DNA of 64,000 bases, from NCBI GenBank assembly GCA_965662685.1, contig CBFIIQ010000002.1:98523-162522 (forward strand). Reading direction: 5' to 3'. The position numbers and the translations under genes were made by a program. This DNA comes from Eutrophocola sp965662685. GTDB taxonomy: Bacteria > Pseudomonadota > Gammaproteobacteria > Pseudomonadales > Pseudohongiellaceae. Positions 44,376 to 52,791 of this stretch are shown here, in pieces (the first letter of the stretch is position 1; the number at the start of each line of letters is the position of its first letter). The notes beneath the pieces are model-generated. The model was not told the origin of the DNA and did no database searches. It worked only from the letters and a program-made list of their open reading frames with translations.

Positions 44376-45299
44376 ATGAGAAAGAATATTTTTGCGGTAG
44401 TGGTACTTTTATCTGCTTTTGCCAGCACAGCGTATGCCCAGATCGGTTGTGATCGAGCTTGTCTTTCAGGTTTTATGGATAGCTATCTTGATGCGCTGTA
44501 TACGAATAATCCTGCCGCAGTGCCGGTGGCTAATAATGTCAAAATAACAGATAACAATCGTCTGGCAAATTTGAATCAGGCATTCTGGAATGAGGCGCAG
44601 GAAACCGCTTATCGCTGGGATATTGCGAATCCTCGACTTGGTGATGTGGCAACAGAAACTGTCGTCAGAAACTCTGATGGTAGTTTTACCATGGTCATGG
44701 TGCGCCTTAAGATAGCCGGCAACGCCATTACTGAAATTGAAGTGATTCGAGCCAACCAGGGTGATGCTGATCGCCTGTGGGGGCCGGAACGTCTTGTCGA
44801 TTATCCACTCTCAACAAATCTCAATAACAGTATCAGGGTGGCTGACAGGGATTCCTACTACGGTCTGATAGCCGCAGCTGAAAGTTACTGGCGCGCCTTC
44901 CAGACCAATGGCACTGATGAATATCATCCGGCTGACCTGCTTTATGATGCAGACCGTTTTGAAAATGGCTTGCAGACAACCGGTCAGTTTCCTGATGGGG
45001 GGTTTCGTTCAGCCCCTGACGGTTTTGATACCGGGCGTTTTATCGGTCGCAATCTCTGGGAAAGGCGTTATCCGGTGGTAGATGAGGAGCGTGGCATTGT
45101 TTTATCCATTGTGCGATTTGGTTTGAAGAGCGGGATGGAAAGTCAGAGTGTTGCGACGTCCAATGATCGCCTGGTCGGGGAATTCTTTCAGATCAAGAAT
45201 GGTATGCTGCAGGAAATTCATGCAGTGCTGTATAACCTGCCAGATGAGGTAATTGGTAACTGGGAAGCAGATTATGGACCTGGTGCCGGTGGCTGGTAA
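44376..45299 (+). CDS. Secreted protein of unknown function (DUF8021-like), paralogue of the 51.7-kb gene
   Basis: A signal peptide (residues about 4-21, ending AYAQ) is followed by IGCDRACLSGFMDSYLDALYTNNPAAVPVA. This Cys-Asp-x-x-Cys start and the adjoining NVKITDNNRL pattern recur in the 324-residue protein encoded at 51729 (CSRQCLYQVLDLYLQGM and VKFTENNV). A later Trp-rich stretch RRYPVVDEERGIVLS is nearly matched there by RRFPLVDEERGLVLA. The shared plan suggests two SnoaL-like (NTF2-like) halves. The family name DUF8021 is my best recollection. It lies 24 bp after the DUF3237 gene. Confidence 0.7.
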   Translation: MRKNIFAVVVLLSAFASTAYAQIGCDRACLSGFMDSYLDALYTNNPAAVPVANNVKITDNNRLANLNQAFWNEAQETAYRWDIANPRLGDVATETVVRNSDGSFTMVMVRLKIAGNAITEIEVIRANQGDADRLWGPERLVDYPLSTNLNNSIRVADRDSYYGLIAAAESYWRAFQTNGTDEYHPADLLYDADRFENGLQTTGQFPDGGFRSAPDGFDTGRFIGRNLWERRYPVVDEERGIVLSIVRFGLKSGMESQSVATSNDRLVGEFFQIKNGMLQEIHAVLYNLPDEVIGNWEADYGPGAGGW

Positions 45300-45348
45300 A
45301 CTGTCTGTCCCTGGCAATTAGTCTGACATTAACAACTGGAACAAGACA

Positions 45349-46425
45349 ATGAAATCGGTATTCAAGGCGGCAATAGTTCTGCTGGTATGTAGCGTGGTTC
45401 AGGCACATCATTCCTTTGTTGCGCATTTTGACATGCAGAGTCAAATTGAGGTGCGCGGCACTGTGGTCGATTTCAAATTGCGCAGCCCGCATTCGTCTCT
45501 GATAGTTGATGGCATAAGCTATATCGATGGCGTGGCACAGGAAGATGAGGTTCAGCGTTGGGAAGTAGAATCCATGGCGACTTCCGGAATGCGTCGAATG
45601 GGTGTGAGCTCAGACTCTTTCCTGCCCGGCCAGGAGATTACTATTATCGGAAACCCCAACCGCGAACCTGGTTATCGTTTCATCAATTCCTCATTTTTTA
45701 TAACCCAGGATGGAACTCGTTACAGCTTTTCAGAACGGGCTGACTATGAAACTGTAGACAGTGATGTATTGGCTTCTATTACGGGAATGGAAAAGCTGGC
45801 CGGACGCTGGAGTTCACCTGGTGGTTTTGGTTCTGAAATGTTACTTCCGCTGAACGAGAGGGGATTGCAGGCATGGCAAGACTATGAGCCAAAACGTTCA
45901 CCGGCCAATACCTGTGAACCGATGAATTTTCCGGATATGTTCAATGCGCCTTATCTTTTTGACCTGAGCTTTGAAGAAAATACCGCAGTATTATTTAACG
46001 AAGCCTGGAAAGTATTGCGTCGTGTTCCACTCAATGGTCTGCCGGTCAGACCGCGCATGGATGGATTGTTTGGTGTTGTCAGGGCAAAGGTTGATGGAGA
46101 AACGCTGGTGTTGGAAAGTGGTGGCTATATCCCATCACGCTGGGGGCTGGGGTCGGCGACACAGAAGCTGGGCGCTGGTAATGACATGCCATCAAGCGCC
46201 AGAAAAACACTTACTGAACGCTTCCGCGTGAGCGATGATGGGCAGGTACTGATTTATGAATATACCTTGAAAGATCCCATTTATATGACAGCTGCCTATT
46301 CAGGCACACAAGAGCTGTTTCGCGTTGCTGATGATACGCCCTTGTATGACTATGACTGTGAAATTGAAGCAGCGGCAATGTTTTCCCGAACGCCGGGTGA
46401 TGCCAGCCTCGAAATTGGAGAATAA
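45349..46425 (+). CDS. Secreted DUF6152-like protein
   Basis: A signal peptide (ending VVQA) exposes a mature N-terminus HHSFVAHFDMQSQIEVRG followed by SPHSSLIVDG and WEVESMATSGMRRMGV. This is the DUF6152 pattern as remembered (AHHSF...G.V......PHAWI), in which the two leading His could bind metal through the free amino terminus. About 200 further residues after the DUF6152-like part include WRSTP-free, Trp- and Arg-rich beta segments that I do not recognise. It is the last gene of the operon; ligAB follow after 175 bp. Confidence 0.7.
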   Translation: MKSVFKAAIVLLVCSVVQAHHSFVAHFDMQSQIEVRGTVVDFKLRSPHSSLIVDGISYIDGVAQEDEVQRWEVESMATSGMRRMGVSSDSFLPGQEITIIGNPNREPGYRFINSSFFITQDGTRYSFSERADYETVDSDVLASITGMEKLAGRWSSPGGFGSEMLLPLNERGLQAWQDYEPKRSPANTCEPMNFPDMFNAPYLFDLSFEENTAVLFNEAWKVLRRVPLNGLPVRPRMDGLFGVVRAKVDGETLVLESGGYIPSRWGLGSATQKLGAGNDMPSSARKTLTERFRVSDDGQVLIYEYTLKDPIYMTAAYSGTQELFRVADDTPLYDYDCEIEAAAMFSRTPGDASLEIGE

Positions 46426-46499
46426 AAGCTAAAATTTTGTTCAATTATCTACAGTAAAAGAAACTTGTTTTAAATCAGGACGAGACCGGTTTGATTTAC

Positions 46500-46505
46500 T
46501 ATAAT
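46500..46505 (+). promoter_or_regulatory. Consensus -10 box (TATAAT) upstream of ligAB
   Basis: A perfect TATAAT at 46500-46505 lies about 95 bp before ligA. No good -35 box is found at 16-18 bp upstream, so the site would need an activator. A terminator-like hairpin follows 13 bp downstream. Confidence 0.35.
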
Positions 46506-46518
46506 AGCACCTCCAAAT

Positions 46519-46538
46519 AACCGCTGATGCGGTTTTTT
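46519..46538 (+). terminator. Short intrinsic terminator or attenuator between the flavocytochrome operon and ligAB
   Basis: AACCGC-TGAT-GCGGTT is a 6-bp stem with a 4-base loop followed by TTTT. It could end the upstream operon or attenuate transcripts from the TATAAT box just before it. Confidence 0.55.
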
Positions 46539-46600
46539 ATCGCTTAACATATTGATATTCAACCAAAAATAAATTTTTGAGAAAAACAGGGTATCCCCTT

Positions 46601-47002
46601 ATGGTTTGGAAAAAGCACGATTACGAAGATATTCCGGGCACCTATGTATTTGATGGTAAAACTGCCCATGCCTCCTACAACATCAACAAGATGCTCTTTA
46701 CCTTCAATAAGGAAGAGTGCCGCGACGAATTTGAAAGTGACCCTGTTGCCTATTGCGACAAGTTTGGCGTAACGGGTGATTTCAAAGAGTGCGTGGTACA
46801 AAAAGATTTTCTTAGAATGCTAAGACTGGGTTGCAACATTTATTACATGGCCAAGATGGCAATTCCCCGCGGTACATCGGTACAGGATGCCGGGGCGGCG
46901 TTTCAGGGTATTACAACCAAAGAATTCCAGGACAAACTGCAGCAACGAGCAGATGGCCTGGTTGAAAAACTTGAAAAAGCCGGAGGTTACTGGAATGGCT
47001 AA
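46601..47002 (+). CDS. ligA: Protocatechuate 4,5-dioxygenase alpha subunit LigA
   Basis: Small non-catalytic subunit of the extradiol ring-cleaving enzyme. From the ATG at 46601 it has 133 residues. DIPGTYVFDGKTAHASYNIN and FNKEECRDEFESDPVAYCDKF are the LigA-family motifs; NIYYMAKMA is also conserved. An AGGG lies upstream; a TTG reading eight codons longer is less likely. It overlaps ligB by 8 bp, so the two subunits are translated together. It caps the beta-subunit active site in the known LigAB heterotetramer. Confidence 0.93.
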   Translation: MVWKKHDYEDIPGTYVFDGKTAHASYNINKMLFTFNKEECRDEFESDPVAYCDKFGVTGDFKECVVQKDFLRMLRLGCNIYYMAKMAIPRGTSVQDAGAAFQGITTKEFQDKLQQRADGLVEKLEKAGGYWNG

Positions 47003-47837
47003 AATTATTGGTGGACTGACGTCCTCTCACATCCCGGCAGTGGGCAATGCTATTGAGCATGGTCTGCAACAGGAACCTTACTGGAAACGTTTTTTTGATG
47101 GCTATGAGCCGGCGAAAGAATGGCTGAAAAAAGCGGATCCGGATGTTGTCATTATTGTATATAACGACCATGGTCTGAATTTCTTCCTTGACAAGATGCC
47201 TACCTTCGCTCTGGGATGTGCTGATATCTACGAAAATGCCGATGAAGGCTGGGGTCTTAAACCACAGGCACCTTTTCCCGGTGATGCGCAATTGTCATGG
47301 CATATTGCCGAGTCTCTGATTGAGCAGGAATTTGATATCTGCACCTGCCAGGAAATGCTGGTAGATCACGGTTTTGTAAATCCACTGCGTGCGCTATATG
47401 GAACCCTTCAAGAATGGCCGGTCAAAACTATTCCACTGGCGGTCAATGTAGTTCAACATCCTGTGCCTACTGCTGCGCGCTGCCTGAAACTGGGGCATGC
47501 TCTGGGCAAGGCGATTGAGTCCTATCCAGAAGATACCCGCGTGGTTATTTTTGGTACTGGCGGTATGTCTCATCAGTTACAGGGTGAGCGAGCCGGGCTT
47601 ATTGATGTGGATTTTGATATCGAAACCATGAACCAGATGGTTAGTAATCCGGAATGGTTTACCCAGTTCTCCAATAGCGAAATTATGCGTAGAACGGGTA
47701 CAGAAGGAATTGAAACCATTATGTGGCTGGTAATGCGCGGTGCACTTCAGAAGGATGCGAAACTCATCCACAAGCACTACCATGCACCGATTTCCAATAC
47801 TGGAGCAGGTGTTATGGTGCTGGAAAACCAGTACTAG
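46995..47837 (+). CDS. ligB: Protocatechuate 4,5-dioxygenase beta subunit LigB
   Basis: Catalytic Fe(II) extradiol dioxygenase subunit, opening protocatechuate to 4-carboxy-2-hydroxymuconate semialdehyde. From the ATG at 46995 the 280 residues show H12 (TSSHIPAVG), H59 (YNDHGLNFF) and E240 (GTEGIETIMW) as the iron ligands, and H193 (GGMSHQLQGER) as the likely acid-base residue. These match H12, H61, E242 and H195 of Sphingomonas LigB. Gallate could be an alternative substrate. PobA at 34.2 kb supplies protocatechuate. No ligC or later pathway genes are in the window. Confidence 0.95.
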   Translation: MAKIIGGLTSSHIPAVGNAIEHGLQQEPYWKRFFDGYEPAKEWLKKADPDVVIIVYNDHGLNFFLDKMPTFALGCADIYENADEGWGLKPQAPFPGDAQLSWHIAESLIEQEFDICTCQEMLVDHGFVNPLRALYGTLQEWPVKTIPLAVNVVQHPVPTAARCLKLGHALGKAIESYPEDTRVVIFGTGGMSHQLQGERAGLIDVDFDIETMNQMVSNPEWFTQFSNSEIMRRTGTEGIETIMWLVMRGALQKDAKLIHKHYHAPISNTGAGVMVLENQY

Positions 47838-47856
47838 GTTTTATCGATACTGAAAA

Positions 47857-47887
47857 TAAAAAACCGGAGCTTGTCTCCGGTTTTTTT
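47857..47887. terminator. Bidirectional terminator between ligB and the cyclase gene
   Basis: ACCGGAG (47863-47869) and CTCCGGT (47875-47881) flank a 5-base loop. An A-tract precedes the stem and a T-tract follows it, so it can end transcription in both directions. It separates the convergent ligAB and cyclase operons. Confidence 0.88.
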
Positions 47888-49826
47888 ATTTGCTCTGAAA
47901 AGTAAAGACGCCATCCCAGTCAGCCCCGGGGGGGGTGTTCTGATAGATTTCAATACGTTCCCGGAACAACTCAAATAAAGTCCCGTCCATCTCGGACTTG
48001 AGCATACTGGTGAGAATATCCAGTGCCTGTTGCCACTGCTGTTGTCGATAATGAGCAAGCATCGCATTGTACCGTTTGATTTCTTCAATCTGCTGCGCTG
48101 TTACAGCGTCCCGTGTCCCTACCAACTCGTAGATTCGGACCGGTTGCGCTTTGCCTTTAACCCTTACAAGATCCAGTTCCTTGAAAAAGAATTCCGTGCC
48201 TTCGTTTTTGGTCTCTTCACTGACAATAATACCGCCACCATAGGTTTTGCTAAGTGATTCAAGCCTGGAAGCCAGGTTTACCGGATCGCCAATAACGGTA
48301 TAGTTGAGACGGTTGGCTGAGCCAAGATTTCCTGCCACCACCTCACCGGTATGCAACCCGATACCGGTATGAAAGGCAGGTAAATTATTAGCGGTATTTT
48401 CCCTATTAAGACGAAGCACATTATCCCGAATTTGCAGGGCCGCCTTCAGGGCATTGGTGGTATCGTGTGCTGATTTTACAGGGGCACCAAACAGCGCCAT
48501 AACGGCATCACCGATGTATTTATCCACCACGCCCTTATGTTTTTCTATGGCAGCACTGACTTCGGACAGGTAGTGATTAAGCAGTAACAGAATATTTTCC
48601 GGAGTGCTGTCCTCGCATAGGCTGGTGAAGTTACGAATATCCGAGAACAGGATGGTGATGCGGCGTCGTTCCCCTCCCAGTTCCACATGAGAGTTCATTA
48701 GCTCATCGGCAATTTCACGGGAGACGACTTTACCCAATAAGTCTCTGACCTTTTCTTTTTCTGCCAGGCCTGCGGCCATGTTATTGACTGAATTCTGCAG
48801 CTTGCCAATTTCATCCTTGCGCAGACTGGGACGTTCGCTTTGGTAATTTCCTTCTTCAATGGCCTGCACCCTGGAGGCAAGAGTCAATACGGGTTTGGTG
48901 ACCGATCTGCCCAGCAATAAAGCCATAAATGCGGAAAGAGCAAGGCCTAACCCAAATAGTATAAACAGTTGCTGCTCAAGAGCGTGGTAGGGTGCCAGTG
49001 CCAGAGGCAGTGATTGTTGAACCAGCGCGGATAAAGCAATGTCCGGATTGCTGACAAGAGGTGTACCCAGCGCAACAAAAGATTCGCCATCGAGATCCAG
49101 CATACTGCTGGTCTGTTCCGATGCTAAAAAAACTGAATACCCGGTAGCCAGCTGTGTTATCTGGACAGGGTTTAATGTGGTCGCAAGGGGAGCGCTATTA
49201 CCCGGATCGTTGACCTGGAGTATCGACACATCAGAACTGATTATTTCACTGAGGGAACTTACGTATTCTGTATCAAGTCGCTCACCGACGATGATCCAGC
49301 CATCCACCAGTGGGGTCAGAATGGGTACAGCCACTACATGGTAAGCAGTGCCATTAAAGAGAATAAATGACGCAGTTTCATAATTTTCGTCTTCCTCGGC
49401 CTGCTCAAGCAACCAGGTCCAGGGAAAGTCGATGCCGGCTGGCAACAGGCGTTGTGAATCTGCGACAACCTGATAGTCATAGTCCACCATGATCAGCACA
49501 TCGGCATTTTCAGTACGTAGCAGCAGGTTGTCACTGACACTGAGCAAGGTATTGCTGTCACTGGTCTGGTAAGCCTGGCGAAACGCAAAATCGCTGGACA
49601 GGGCGCGCATGGTGGTTTTGAAATTTTCTCCGCGCTCCTCAATCAATACATTGAATACGTCCAGGCCGACTTTCAGGTTTTGATCGATAACGTTACGGGT
49701 ATTGGCATAGGTGCTGCGATTAACGGACAGAAAAATCAGGCCCAGCACGCTTAGTAGCAGGATCAGGAGATAAGTGATTAGCCTGGTTTTGAAACTTGTA
49801 AACTGAAGTAGTGCAGGAAAGGGCAT
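47886..49826 (-). CDS. Membrane-anchored class III adenylate cyclase with periplasmic sensor and HAMP domains
   Basis: The 646-residue protein has transmembrane helix 1 at about 15-34, a large periplasmic domain (about 35-285), helix 2 at about 286-305, HAMP at about 305-358, and a class III cyclase domain from about 388. The metal ligands D396 (LFSDIRNF) and D440 (KYIGDAVMALFG) are present. K436 and the Asp of YTVIGDPVNLASRLE are the adenine-specifying residues, so ATP is the predicted substrate. It is the last gene of an operon with a cupredoxin and an outer-membrane barrel. A CpdA phosphodiesterase at 8.1 kb could reset its product. Confidence 0.9.
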   Translation of the reverse strand: MPFPALLQFTSFKTRLITYLLILLLSVLGLIFLSVNRSTYANTRNVIDQNLKVGLDVFNVLIEERGENFKTTMRALSSDFAFRQAYQTSDSNTLLSVSDNLLLRTENADVLIMVDYDYQVVADSQRLLPAGIDFPWTWLLEQAEEDENYETASFILFNGTAYHVVAVPILTPLVDGWIIVGERLDTEYVSSLSEIISSDVSILQVNDPGNSAPLATTLNPVQITQLATGYSVFLASEQTSSMLDLDGESFVALGTPLVSNPDIALSALVQQSLPLALAPYHALEQQLFILFGLGLALSAFMALLLGRSVTKPVLTLASRVQAIEEGNYQSERPSLRKDEIGKLQNSVNNMAAGLAEKEKVRDLLGKVVSREIADELMNSHVELGGERRRITILFSDIRNFTSLCEDSTPENILLLLNHYLSEVSAAIEKHKGVVDKYIGDAVMALFGAPVKSAHDTTNALKAALQIRDNVLRLNRENTANNLPAFHTGIGLHTGEVVAGNLGSANRLNYTVIGDPVNLASRLESLSKTYGGGIIVSEETKNEGTEFFFKELDLVRVKGKAQPVRIYELVGTRDAVTAQQIEEIKRYNAMLAHYRQQQWQQALDILTSMLKSEMDGTLFELFRERIEIYQNTPPGADWDGVFTFQSK

Positions 49827-49857
49827 GAATAATCAGCTGGGCAGTGGCGTAGGATGA

Positions 49858-50529
49858 TTAATGATAGCTATCTCCTGCACCTGTAGGGGCGCGGCGAATG
49901 CGCCGTTCACGCCCAAGGTCGAGTATCAGTGACTGGCGCGTGTTGCCTGTTTCACTAAGTTCCACCTCATGCTCTGAAAATTGATTCTGAGGTCTGGCCC
50001 GTTCATGCCAGAGTTTGAAACGATAATTGCCTGCCGGAAGATTTTTGATCACAGCGACACCTTCATCATTACTCAAGGCCATCAAATGGCTTTCACCTAC
50101 ATAGATATAGCCAAGCATCCAGTCATGGATATTACAGCCCACGACGGTAACGCCGGGTTTTTCAAACAGCACCGGGTCAGCATTGGTATCTGAATACAAT
50201 GGTAATTCAAAAGTATTGTTGTCAGAAAAGGAATAGACATGATGCTGGATATCATCACTATTGGGAAAGGTCACATAACTGCCGGCAACGATAGTTACCA
50301 CATTATTAATAAACTCTTTGTCTCGCTGATCCATCAGGCCTTGGTAATCCCAGTCTGCAGGTATCGGTATAGCCGGTGAAATAATCTCTATCACTGCATC
50401 CTTCAGGGGCTTGCCCTTTTGATCTTCAAGCACCACTTCGAGATTTCCCGCCTGCACTGTCTGCACCCCAAGAAATAAAGCCAGAGTAGCAAGCGTGACA
50501 GCAAGTAGTTTATTTACTGGCATAATCAA
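49858..50529 (-). CDS. Secreted cupredoxin-like (plastocyanin/azurin-type) blue-copper protein
   Basis: A signal peptide (residues about 8-27, ending VQA) is followed by a 195-residue mature protein. Candidate type 1 copper ligands are His97 (DDIQHHVYSF), Cys132, His135 and Met138 in VGCNIHDWMLG, the C-x2-H-x2-M arrangement of cupredoxins. After the copper site comes a short carboxypeptidase-regulatory-like beta segment (NLPAGNYRFKLWHE). Similar proteins are often named methylamine utilization protein, without evidence for that role. Its ATG overlaps the stop of the upstream barrel gene (ATGA), and the cyclase gene follows after 31 bp. Confidence 0.85.
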   Translation of the reverse strand: MIMPVNKLLAVTLATLALFLGVQTVQAGNLEVVLEDQKGKPLKDAVIEIISPAIPIPADWDYQGLMDQRDKEFINNVVTIVAGSYVTFPNSDDIQHHVYSFSDNNTFELPLYSDTNADPVLFEKPGVTVVGCNIHDWMLGYIYVGESHLMALSNDEGVAVIKNLPAGNYRFKLWHERARPQNQFSEHEVELSETGNTRQSLILDLGRERRIRRAPTGAGDSYH

Positions 50530-51422
50530 AATCTTTGGTTAAGTCGGAGCTGAACAATATTGGTAGTGTAGGTGTTATTACCCTCGGTATCGGCGATGCG
50601 ACGCTGCAGGTTCAAGCTGACAGATGAGTCCCGACCCAGGGCCCAGTTCCAATCGAGCATAATAGTATTGGTTTGTGCCTTGATCAGATACGCCACATAG
50701 TTTTTACAATTTCCACATAAGGTTTTGTCATTGGCAATCGCTCTGGAAAACCGGAAAAAAGCCGAGCCAGGATTGGTGCTGGCATCAATTTCGCCATCCC
50801 GGAACAGGTAACTCAGGCTAATCACCGAGGCATTGGCCAGGGTGTACTCGAGACTGGCCGAGTACTCTATATTTTCCTGATTGAAGACATTCCCTGAAAT
50901 ACCGGTTACATAGGGATCGGCCTTGTCTTTATCGGCCGTGCGCTGCTCATGAGAGAGTGCAATACTGCCGTGCCAGGCGGGTGAAAAACGTTTTTGCAAA
51001 CTGATGCTGGTGCGATAAAGCCAGCCATCACGATTACTGGATTCAAAATTTCTGTAATCAGCTCGGGCAGACAGATTGATACGGGGGGTATAGGCGCCAA
51101 GGCCAAGCCGGTGTGTATAGCCCAGAGACACGCCATAGGCAGTTCTGTTAAGGCCGTCACTGCCACTGAAATTCTGTAGGCCCAGGTGACCTCTGAGCAG
51201 GAATGACCGGCCAGGTGTGGGCACCCACAGTTTACCCAGGTTGTAATTCGCGCTAATGAACTGATCTTTAAAAATATCCCGAGTACTGACAGCGCTGGAG
51301 ATATTATCATTGCTGCCGATGCTGACATCACCCGCATATTCCATGTTGGACCAGGCAAGAGAGGGGAATAACAGCAGAAGCGGTAGCGAGCGGGTAAGAA
51401 AGGTAAGTAAGTTGAATTTCAT
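50526..51422 (-). CDS. Outer-membrane beta-barrel protein of unknown function
   Basis: From the ATG at 51422 the 298-residue protein has a signal peptide (TRSLPLLLLFPSLAWS) and then alternating beta strands rich in Tyr, Arg and Ser such as RTAYGVSLGYTHRLGLGAYT and SISLQKRFSPAW. It ends in VQLRLNQRF, the terminal-Phe signature of outer-membrane barrels. Two cysteines in CGNCKNY form a C-x2-C in a loop, which could bind metal or form a disulfide. About 12 strands are possible. It is first in the barrel-cupredoxin-cyclase operon. Confidence 0.75.
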   Translation of the reverse strand: MKFNLLTFLTRSLPLLLLFPSLAWSNMEYAGDVSIGSNDNISSAVSTRDIFKDQFISANYNLGKLWVPTPGRSFLLRGHLGLQNFSGSDGLNRTAYGVSLGYTHRLGLGAYTPRINLSARADYRNFESSNRDGWLYRTSISLQKRFSPAWHGSIALSHEQRTADKDKADPYVTGISGNVFNQENIEYSASLEYTLANASVISLSYLFRDGEIDASTNPGSAFFRFSRAIANDKTLCGNCKNYVAYLIKAQTNTIMLDWNWALGRDSSVSLNLQRRIADTEGNNTYTTNIVQLRLNQRF

Positions 51423-51728
51423 AGGGCAAGATAGTAAATCACAAGGTTTGTTAAAGCCATTTAACTCTTGTAAAGACAAACTATTGTCATCACGCAACAC
51501 GACCTCTATTAATGCCAGTTCTTTGCATGATTTTCCGTAAATTTCTACCTGCTTTCCACTGAAAAGTCTGAAAATGCTGAACTTTATGTTTGATAATTAG
51601 GCCGTTTCATATTGTTTTTTTGCGATCTTGCCTTGTGTGCAAAGAGTTGTTTTACTTGTCTGATATGTATATCCCGCAAAATCTGCCACATAACTGATAG
51701 CAGATGATATTTTTTTCGGAGTTTCGGC

Positions 51729-52703
51729 ATGGCAAAACTTTTTTTGACGTTGACCTTGTGGTTTTTCTCAGCCATGGTAGTCAGTCAGACTAATGCGCCG
51801 AACGCTGTTGCCAATTACGATTGCTCACGACAATGTCTGTATCAGGTACTGGATCTATACCTTCAAGGCATGCTTGCCAGGGACCCGACTCAAGTGCCCT
51901 GGGCCCAAAATGTTAAATTCACTGAAAACAATGTCCCTTTGTTAATTGGTGACGGTTTGTGGGGAACCATCACTGGTATGGGGGATTACGATCTACGCGT
52001 AACCGATGTGCCTGCCGGGCAGGTAGGGTTTTTCGGCGTGGTGGATGAGCCACACTTTTCTTCCCTGTTTGCTCTGCGTCTGAAGGTAGAGGATGGGCGT
52101 ATAGCGGAAGTGGAAACCGTGGTACTGCGTACGGAGACCGAGCCCAAAAGCATAATCTGGCCTGAGCCTGTGCTTGAACATAAACCCCTGTTTTATGAAA
52201 TTCTGCCAGAGCCGCGAAGACGCTCGAAAGATCGGCTTATTTCCATCGCCGATGGCTATTTTGATACCTTGCAATTGAACGATGGCACCTTGTTTACCCA
52301 ATTCCATGAAGACTGCAATCGTGTCGAGAATGGCACCAAGACCACTAATAATTCAGCAGTTGAATTTACTGCCGTTGGCGCGCTTGGCTGTGAAGAACAA
52401 TTTCGCCAGGGTAACTATCGTTATGATGACCGCTTACGGGCGCGGCGTTTTCCATTGGTAGACGAAGAAAGAGGGCTGGTTCTGGCTTCCGGCTTTATTG
52501 ATCACTCCGGTCAGCTTGATGAATACATGCTGAGCGATGGCACGCTGGTCAATTCACCTATACGTTACCCGCATTCATTCTACCTGCTGGAACTGTTCAA
52601 GATTGATGATGGAAAAATTCGCCAGATTGAGGCGGTATTTGTCACAGTGCCTTATGGGATGGGCTCACCCTGGTTGCCGCCAGACTTGCCGGGCAGGCTG
52701 TAG
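51729..52703 (+). CDS. Secreted protein of unknown function (DUF8021-like), paralogue of the 44.4-kb gene
   Basis: The 324-residue protein has a signal peptide (LFLTLTLWFFSAMVVSQ) and the same plan as the 307-residue protein at 44376: NYDCSRQCLYQVLDLYLQGM, then VKFTENNVPLLIGDGLWG, and later RRFPLVDEERGLVLASG. The Cys pair may form a disulfide. Both paralogues sit next to genes for redox or ester chemistry of aromatics. GGAG lies nine bases before the ATG. It precedes the carotenoid-oxygenase gene by 88 bp and may share its transcript. Confidence 0.72.
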   Translation: MAKLFLTLTLWFFSAMVVSQTNAPNAVANYDCSRQCLYQVLDLYLQGMLARDPTQVPWAQNVKFTENNVPLLIGDGLWGTITGMGDYDLRVTDVPAGQVGFFGVVDEPHFSSLFALRLKVEDGRIAEVETVVLRTETEPKSIIWPEPVLEHKPLFYEILPEPRRRSKDRLISIADGYFDTLQLNDGTLFTQFHEDCNRVENGTKTTNNSAVEFTAVGALGCEEQFRQGNYRYDDRLRARRFPLVDEERGLVLASGFIDHSGQLDEYMLSDGTLVNSPIRYPHSFYLLELFKIDDGKIRQIEAVFVTVPYGMGSPWLPPDLPGRL

Positions 52704-52791
52704 GCTTTAGAAGCAAGACGAGGGCTTGGTGTTAATGAACATAGTGGTAGAATTAACAGGTAAACGAAACTGAAATAGTTAAGGGAAAAGT

